In this document: piece by piece, positions 24,596-28,668 of the stretch
How the letters are laid out: each line of letters starts with the position of its first letter
Numbering within the stretch: the first letter of the stretch is position 1
Assembly: GCA_002811675.1 (NCBI GenBank)
Contig: PDIM01000029.1
Span: forward strand, 6,297-34,964
Length of the DNA: 28,668 nucleotides
Direction: 5' to 3'
Origin: Ichthyosporea sp. XGB-2017a
Taxonomy: Eukaryota > Opisthokonta > Ichthyosporea
Notes under the pieces: model-generated
Told to the model about the DNA's origin: nothing
The model's input: the letters and a program-made list of their open reading frames with translations, nothing else
The model's database searches: none
Made by a program: the position numbers and the translations under genes

Positions 24596-25082
24596 TGTTT
24601 GAGATAGAGAAGAGGCAGGGGGGCGGGGGTCTACTAGACTAGACCAAGAAGGAGTAGTACACAGAGAGGAGCCGAGGATCCCACACAAGGGAAGTAACAG
24701 GTGGAGAGGTAGTAACAAAGAATCAAACACACACAGGATCTACCCACAACACACCACACCTCCCTGTCCTCCTTCTCTGCCTCTTCCTACTCCTCCTCCC
24801 CTACCTGATGGTTTGACTCCTGAAACTAACTCTTCTTGTATGGGGGATCCCATAGTTAACGAAGGGCTCACTGCTCACACTGCACAGCTGCACGCCTCCC
24901 CAATCCCATGTCCCCTAACCCCTTCGTGTTGTATTAATTATTTATTTCGTGAGAGTGAGAGACTTTGTGTTATTAAGGACTTGGTGTATATTGTTATTGA
25001 GACAGATTACCTTGACCTGACTTGACTTGGTCTGGAGTTGGAGGAGTCTTTTAGTTTTGTTGGATAGAAAAACGAAAAGGAG
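24596..25082. other. Divergent intergenic region
   Basis: This 487-bp gap lies between the Mdm10 and mucin-like starts. The ORF extension above the Mdm10 ATG begins with GTG and encodes a leader unlike the family, so I treat it as non-coding. A short ATG frame on the minus strand at about 24853 ending in a donor-like CAG/GTAGGG could be a small 5' exon, but nothing confirms it. Confidence 0.45.
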
Positions 25083-25928
25083 ATGAGTTCACCACATCAC
25101 CACTACGATGTGGCGGAAACATCAGAGGGAGTATACTCCAATGCGGAGAGCGCGTACTCCACGGCCGGAGGCCATACAGGCTTTGGTGGTGGGGATCCCC
25201 TTGGCGAAGAGTCTGTGTACGATACACCCACGGTGAGTGGGAAGAGCAGTGGAGGAGGAATGGGGGGCTATGTGGCTGGCTCCTCTAAAACTCATCATGC
25301 CCAGCACAGCAGTGTGAATATGAGTGTGGGAGAGGTGGAGAGAGCCGATATGTACGTGTTCCCGGAAGAGAAAAATGCAGGGCGAAAGAAGAAGTTAATG
25401 GTGGCAGGTATCATTGCAGCATGTGTGGTGCTAGTCGGGGTTGCCTTGGGAGTTGGCCTCGGTCTTGGATTGAAGTCTGACTCATCTTCAGGGGGTGGTG
25501 ATGTCCCGGTGTCTCCCACCAGCTCCCAGCAGACTACCTCTGCTGCACCCACCACCACGCAATTGACTGCTGCAACAACAACCGCAAAGCCAACTACGGA
25601 AACCACAGTGGAGACAACAACCGCCGTACCGCCAACAACTACAACAGTTGCTCCGACGACAACAACAACAACTACAGTGAACCCAACAACAACCACAACC
25701 ACTGTTGCCCCAACAACGGCTACAACGACAGTTGCTCCGACAACGACAACAACAACGACAACAACTGTCCAGACAACGACAACGACTGTTGCCACAACGA
25801 CGACAACAACCACCGTTCCACCAACAACTACAACAACAACTGCCCCGACAACAACTGCGGCTCCCACCACTACAGCAACTACCAGCGGTGCCCCTCCAAC
25901 AGTCAAAAAGCATTGGTGGAGCAGGTAA
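25083..25928 (+). CDS. Mucin-like single-pass membrane protein with tyrosine-motif tail (shorter paralogue)
   Basis: This 281-residue protein has no signal peptide. About 100 hydrophilic residues contain tyrosine motifs: VYSNAES (Y18), AYST (Y25), ESVYDTPTV (Y46) and MYVFPE (Y91). A basic RKKK stop leads into one membrane helix (about 105-130) with the glycine pattern ALGVGLGLGL. Then come SDSSSGGG and about 130 residues that are almost all Thr with Pro, Ala and Val, typical of O-glycosylated mucin stalks, ending KKHWWSR. By the positive-inside rule the tyrosine tail is cytoplasmic and the Thr stalk faces out. YDTP fits the YxxP class bound by Crk-type SH2 domains once phosphorylated. Function is unknown; a surface adhesin or coat protein able to signal is an inference. 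It is a paralogue of the convergent gene at 26427-27989. Confidence 0.85.
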   Translation: MSSPHHHYDVAETSEGVYSNAESAYSTAGGHTGFGGGDPLGEESVYDTPTVSGKSSGGGMGGYVAGSSKTHHAQHSSVNMSVGEVERADMYVFPEEKNAGRKKKLMVAGIIAACVVLVGVALGVGLGLGLKSDSSSGGGDVPVSPTSSQQTTSAAPTTTQLTAATTTAKPTTETTVETTTAVPPTTTTVAPTTTTTTTVNPTTTTTTVAPTTATTTVAPTTTTTTTTTVQTTTTTVATTTTTTTVPPTTTTTTAPTTTAAPTTTATTSGAPPTVKKHWWSR

Positions 25929-26426
25929 GCACGCAGGTGAGAAATGAAAATTTAATAAAGAAAAAGTGAGATAGAGAACAACTCCTTGAAAGGAGAAGGT
26001 GGGGTTGAGGCTCTCTCCTCTGAAGCCACTTCCCTAATTCCTTTCCCTGCTTAGTTTTATTGGTTAAAGGGGTTGACTTTGGCTTGATATATTTGAAGAC
26101 CAATGTTGAACATAATTCTCTTGTCCTCTTCTTTTGAAAATAAAAATTAGAGTGTCGTTACTGTTACCTATCGAAATTACAACACAATGGGCAAAAAACA
26201 ATAATAGGTATTAGCAAAATTAAGAGGCGTGAAACAAGTATTTGGGCGCAGCAAACATCAACCATCTACCACCGCAATCCGAAGAGCCAAAAGCTTAACA
26301 ATAAAACTACAGATTCCCACAGACATTTGCGTACTCCCTTTTTCCTTTCTCTATCTCCCCATTTGAATCTTTCGGATGCATCTCTTCTTCAAATTTTCTT
26401 ACGCAACAAGATGGGTAGCTTCATTA
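25929..26426. other. Convergent intergenic region between the mucin-like genes
   Basis: A 498-bp gap between tail-to-tail paralogues. It holds the plus-strand AATAAA (25954) and a minus-strand AATAAA at 26061-26056, about 370 bp beyond the other gene's stop. No gene is seen. Confidence 0.5.
25954..25959 (+). terminator. Poly(A) signal AATAAA, shorter mucin-like gene
   Basis: AATAAA begins 26 bp past the stop, the same spacing as in the ZIP gene. Confidence 0.6.
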
Positions 26427-27989
26427 CTACTTGGGGAGAGTGGAGGAGGGCGAAGGAGAGTTCCCAGAAGTCGAACCAATTGGTGAAGTTATGGTCGATG
26501 CTGATGTAGTAGAAGGAAAATCTACTGTAGTAGTAGTGGCAGTGGTAGTGCTAGTAGTGGAGGGGGCTGTCGTTGCTTCTGCTGTTGAGGGACTTACCGT
26601 TGTTGGAGAAGGGGATATCGTTACAGGAGGATCATCTATAGTTGTTGAAGCGGTTGTTGTTGTGGTAGTTGTGGGTATAGGACTTACCGTCACGGGAGGG
26701 GATGTAATTAGAGGGGGATCCGAAGTAGGAGAAACGGATGGAGCAGTGGTTATTGGTTCGCTAGCAGCTGTTGAGGGAATGTCAGAAGTGGGAGGGATGG
26801 ATGCGACGGTGGCAGACTCATCACTCGTTAAGGGGCTAGTATCAGATGTAGGAGAAGGGGGTGGCACAGTGGTTGTCTCATCAGTTGTTGCTGGAGGAAC
26901 AAAAGTGGACGAAGTGGACGGATCAGTGGTTGGCTCGCCAGTAGTTCTTGGCGTATCAGACGTAGAGGATGTGGATAGTACAGTGGTTGGTTCATTCGTA
27001 GTTGCGGGAAGAAGGTCTGAGGTAGTTTCTTTTGAGGTAGGAGCCGGAGGTGGGGTGGTAGTTGACTCATCAGTAGTAACAGGAGAGGGTGATTGGGTTG
27101 TTGCTATAGGATGCTTAGTTGTCACCACAGTGGGGTTGCTAGACTTTGGAGAGGTGGTGGCGGCCACTGGGGAGGAGCTTGTCGTCGATGAAGGGGGTAT
27201 AGTTACTACAGGAGTGGTTACTATCGAAGATGTCACCGTGGAGATCACCGAAACCGACAGGGCGCTGCCACTAGAAACAATTTCGATTGCGCTTGGGCCA
27301 TGTGTATTTGAAGTAAACGCTGAGGTGGATACCGCATTAGATGTAATGCTTGCAGCACCAGAGTTTGACTCTGAATTTGTCGTACTTGGGCTGGGGTCGG
27401 CGAAAGTAGATAGCAAAGTCGTTGTTCCATCATCAACTGTTGAAATTCCTCCTCCGTCTCCAGACCCACCTGATGATGTTGAGTCAGAATTGTTCAATCC
27501 CACTCCTAGACCAATACCCAGAACAAGGGCAAAAACAACAAACGCAACAACTCCCAATATGACAAACTTTCTTCGCCTATACTTCGACGCTTTTGGGTTT
27601 TCGGTGGGCATATCTAAATTTTCTGTGCTATATCCTTGTCCAGCGGCGCCAACTACAGACAGTGCTTCAGGATCTTGATAAAGAGAGTTATGGTCATCCT
27701 CATACAGACCCCCGGCAGTGTTTGCGCCTTTTCCCGCCCTTGCAACCGTTGGAGAGTCGTACAATGACTCCGACATCGTATCAGCACTAGTTGGCTGGTC
27801 ATAAAGGGAATTGATGGCTTGAAGAGTTGGGTCAGCGGCAGTGGGTTTGGCGTACAGCGACTCTTGCGTCCCAAGAGGTGCTTGAGTGGTCAATGGGCCA
27901 AGCACAGTTGCTTCACTCTCTCTCATTTCTTTTGGAATCGACACTTCGTCATAAACCAAATCTTCCTCACTTAATAAGCGCTTGCTCAT
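26427..27989 (-). CDS. Mucin-like single-pass membrane protein with multi-YxxP cytoplasmic tail (longer paralogue)
   Basis: This 520-residue protein has the same plan as the gene at 25083-25928. The 140-residue N-terminal tail has regularly spaced tyrosines: LVYDEVS (Y13), SLYAKPT (Y46), SLYDQPT (Y63), SLYDSPT (Y77), GLYEDD (Y96), SLYQDPE (Y104) and GYSTENL (Y120). Four are YxxP sites. KYRRRK precedes one membrane helix (about 141-165) containing LVLGIGLGVGL, nearly the glycine pattern of the paralogue. The remaining 350 residues are Thr/Ser/Pro-rich with degenerate repeats of the TTDEPTT-P-x-S-PTSD type. There is no signal peptide, so it is probably inserted by its own helix with the tail inside. 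A role as a glycosylated surface protein acting as a kinase substrate and SH2 scaffold is inference. The start ATG is clear, and there are no introns. Confidence 0.87.
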   Translation of the reverse strand: MSKRLLSEEDLVYDEVSIPKEMRESEATVLGPLTTQAPLGTQESLYAKPTAADPTLQAINSLYDQPTSADTMSESLYDSPTVARAGKGANTAGGLYEDDHNSLYQDPEALSVVGAAGQGYSTENLDMPTENPKASKYRRRKFVILGVVAFVVFALVLGIGLGVGLNNSDSTSSGGSGDGGGISTVDDGTTTLLSTFADPSPSTTNSESNSGAASITSNAVSTSAFTSNTHGPSAIEIVSSGSALSVSVISTVTSSIVTTPVVTIPPSSTTSSSPVAATTSPKSSNPTVVTTKHPIATTQSPSPVTTDESTTTPPPAPTSKETTSDLLPATTNEPTTVLSTSSTSDTPRTTGEPTTDPSTSSTFVPPATTDETTTVPPPSPTSDTSPLTSDESATVASIPPTSDIPSTAASEPITTAPSVSPTSDPPLITSPPVTVSPIPTTTTTTTASTTIDDPPVTISPSPTTVSPSTAEATTAPSTTSTTTATTTTVDFPSTTSASTITSPIGSTSGNSPSPSSTLPK

Positions 27990-28668
27990 GCTGAATCTAT
28001 TTCTTGAATTTTTATAGCTTTCCCAATTACGACGAAATTATTTTAACAGTATGGAAAAGACCTTTCTTCTATTAAATGAACTCTTAATAGAAGTTAAATC
28101 TCAAACAAGTCAATAATCTTGTTAGTGAACATTATTTTAGCTTGCGTTTCTCCTTGACTTTCCAATTTCTTTTGTTCGGGACGCCCCTGAATGGAAAGCA
28201 GCGGTAAGTTTTATTAGAAATTGAGACAGCGTTTAGTTGGTGACTCAATAGTAAAATTTTCGAACCAATGGTCTTAGATAGATGCCTTTCATTTTTGTAT
28301 TTTGAATTTGGTGGTTTTCATTCAATAAACGATATATAAGGACAGTCATCTTTCAAATTATGGAAGCGTCTAGACTCTGGAACCATATGACGACGTAAAA
28401 GGGGGCAATTAAGTCCCCGATTGAACTAAGCGATTGAATTAAGGGAGCTGTGAGCCTATAATTAGAGATAAAGAAGGGCTTTTACTTGTCTTTCCAAGGC
28501 TCTTTCTGAATGGATCGGGTATATTTGCATTTCATCGGAAGCTTCCCTAATTATTATACTAGGGAAAAGTTCTAGTACAGCTGCCCATTTCTAATATCAT
28601 TCCCAAAGTTACAATGTAACCCAAACAAAAACAAACCACCAACTGCACACGCGCCCTCGATCCAAATT
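27990..28668. other. AT-rich region upstream of the longer mucin-like gene, to the right edge
   Basis: No long open frame is present on either strand in the last 680 bp. The 5' region of the mucin-like gene is here, including a perfect 10-bp inverted repeat (28066-28093). If gene order keeps alternating, a plus-strand gene should begin just outside the window. Confidence 0.5.
28066..28093. repeat. Perfect 10-bp inverted repeat (hairpin) with 8-nt loop
   Basis: CTTCTATTAA (28066-28075) is followed after 8 nt by its exact reverse complement TTAATAGAAG (28084-28093). It lies about 80 bp upstream of the minus-strand mucin-like start codon, so it could be a dyad binding site or a 5'-leader hairpin. 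It is AT-rich and may be weak. Confidence 0.85.

Noticed and set aside
24596-24730. N-terminal extension of the Mdm10-like frame resembling a signal peptide
   Set aside because: It begins with GTG, is unlike Mdm10, and a signal peptide is incompatible with a mitochondrial beta-barrel; the ATG at 24595 has a strong context.
25295-25906. Valine-rich minus-strand frame over the shorter mucin-like gene
   Set aside because: Same cause: reverse complement of the Thr-rich repeat. Composition is nearly all Val.
26431-27678. A 415-codon open frame on the plus strand, antisense to the longer mucin-like gene
   Set aside because: It is a mirror of the Thr/Ser/Pro codons: ACN read backwards gives Val-rich protein. 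It has no domain, and the minus-strand frame has a membrane helix and motifs shared with a paralogue.
1-28668. tRNA, rRNA, CRISPR or transposon genes
   Set aside because: I looked for GGTTCRA-type T-loops with paired stems on both strands, for rRNA-like sequence, regularly spaced repeats, and transposase or reverse-transcriptase motifs, and found none. A covariance-model scan would settle small RNAs.

Overview
The window looks like nuclear DNA of an intron-poor, fairly gene-dense unicellular eukaryote that uses the standard code: TAA, TAG and TGA all end convincing genes. Evidence for a eukaryote is an ASH2 (COMPASS) subunit, an SPT2 H3/H4 chaperone, alpha-tubulin acetyltransferase, the ERMES beta-barrel protein Mdm10, an LZT-type ZIP transporter, AATAAA poly(A) signals just after many stops, and one clear GT-AG intron. 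Mdm10 argues against an animal. Alpha-tubulin acetyltransferase suggests stable, acetylated (often ciliary) microtubules. Two membrane proteins carry cytoplasmic YxxP motifs like those read by SH2 domains, which hints at tyrosine-kinase signalling. My best guess is a unicellular opisthokont, possibly a unicellular holozoan, but this is inference and I cannot name the species.

Layout, left to right: a partial unrecognised gene (-, runs off the left edge); LZT-ZIP zinc transporter (+); AAAP amino-acid transporter (-); a 1.9 kb gene-poor stretch with one doubtful 64-codon ORF; alpha-tubulin acetyltransferase (+); SPT2 (-, one 83-nt intron); an unrecognised ER-lumenal protein ending HEEL (+); a small Gln/Gly-rich ORF (-); a membrane-anchored Dcr2/PAP28-type metallophosphoesterase (+); ASH2 (-); a chimeric, frameshifted ASH2 paralogue (-); acyl-CoA oxidase (+); Mdm10 (-); and a tail-to-tail pair of Thr-rich mucin-like single-pass proteins (+ and -).

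The strands alternate almost perfectly along the whole window, so nearly every promoter is shared by a divergent pair and nearly every 3' end faces another. The only break is the head-to-tail ASH2 pair, as expected if the second copy arose by local tandem duplication. Divergent gaps (about 480-1,900 bp) are longer than convergent gaps (about 130-500 bp).

The two most unusual loci are the following. (1) The ASH2 paralogue at 17747-20789 keeps the PHD-like and winged-helix half of ASH2 but has a long coiled coil and an unrecognised helical domain in place of SPRY. It shares a 171-bp perfectly identical tract with its neighbour and is broken only by a 4-bp AGCT duplication. (2) The mucin-like pair at 25083-27989 combines multi-tyrosine cytoplasmic tails, a glycine-patterned transmembrane helix and a Thr/Ser/Pro-rich outer stalk.
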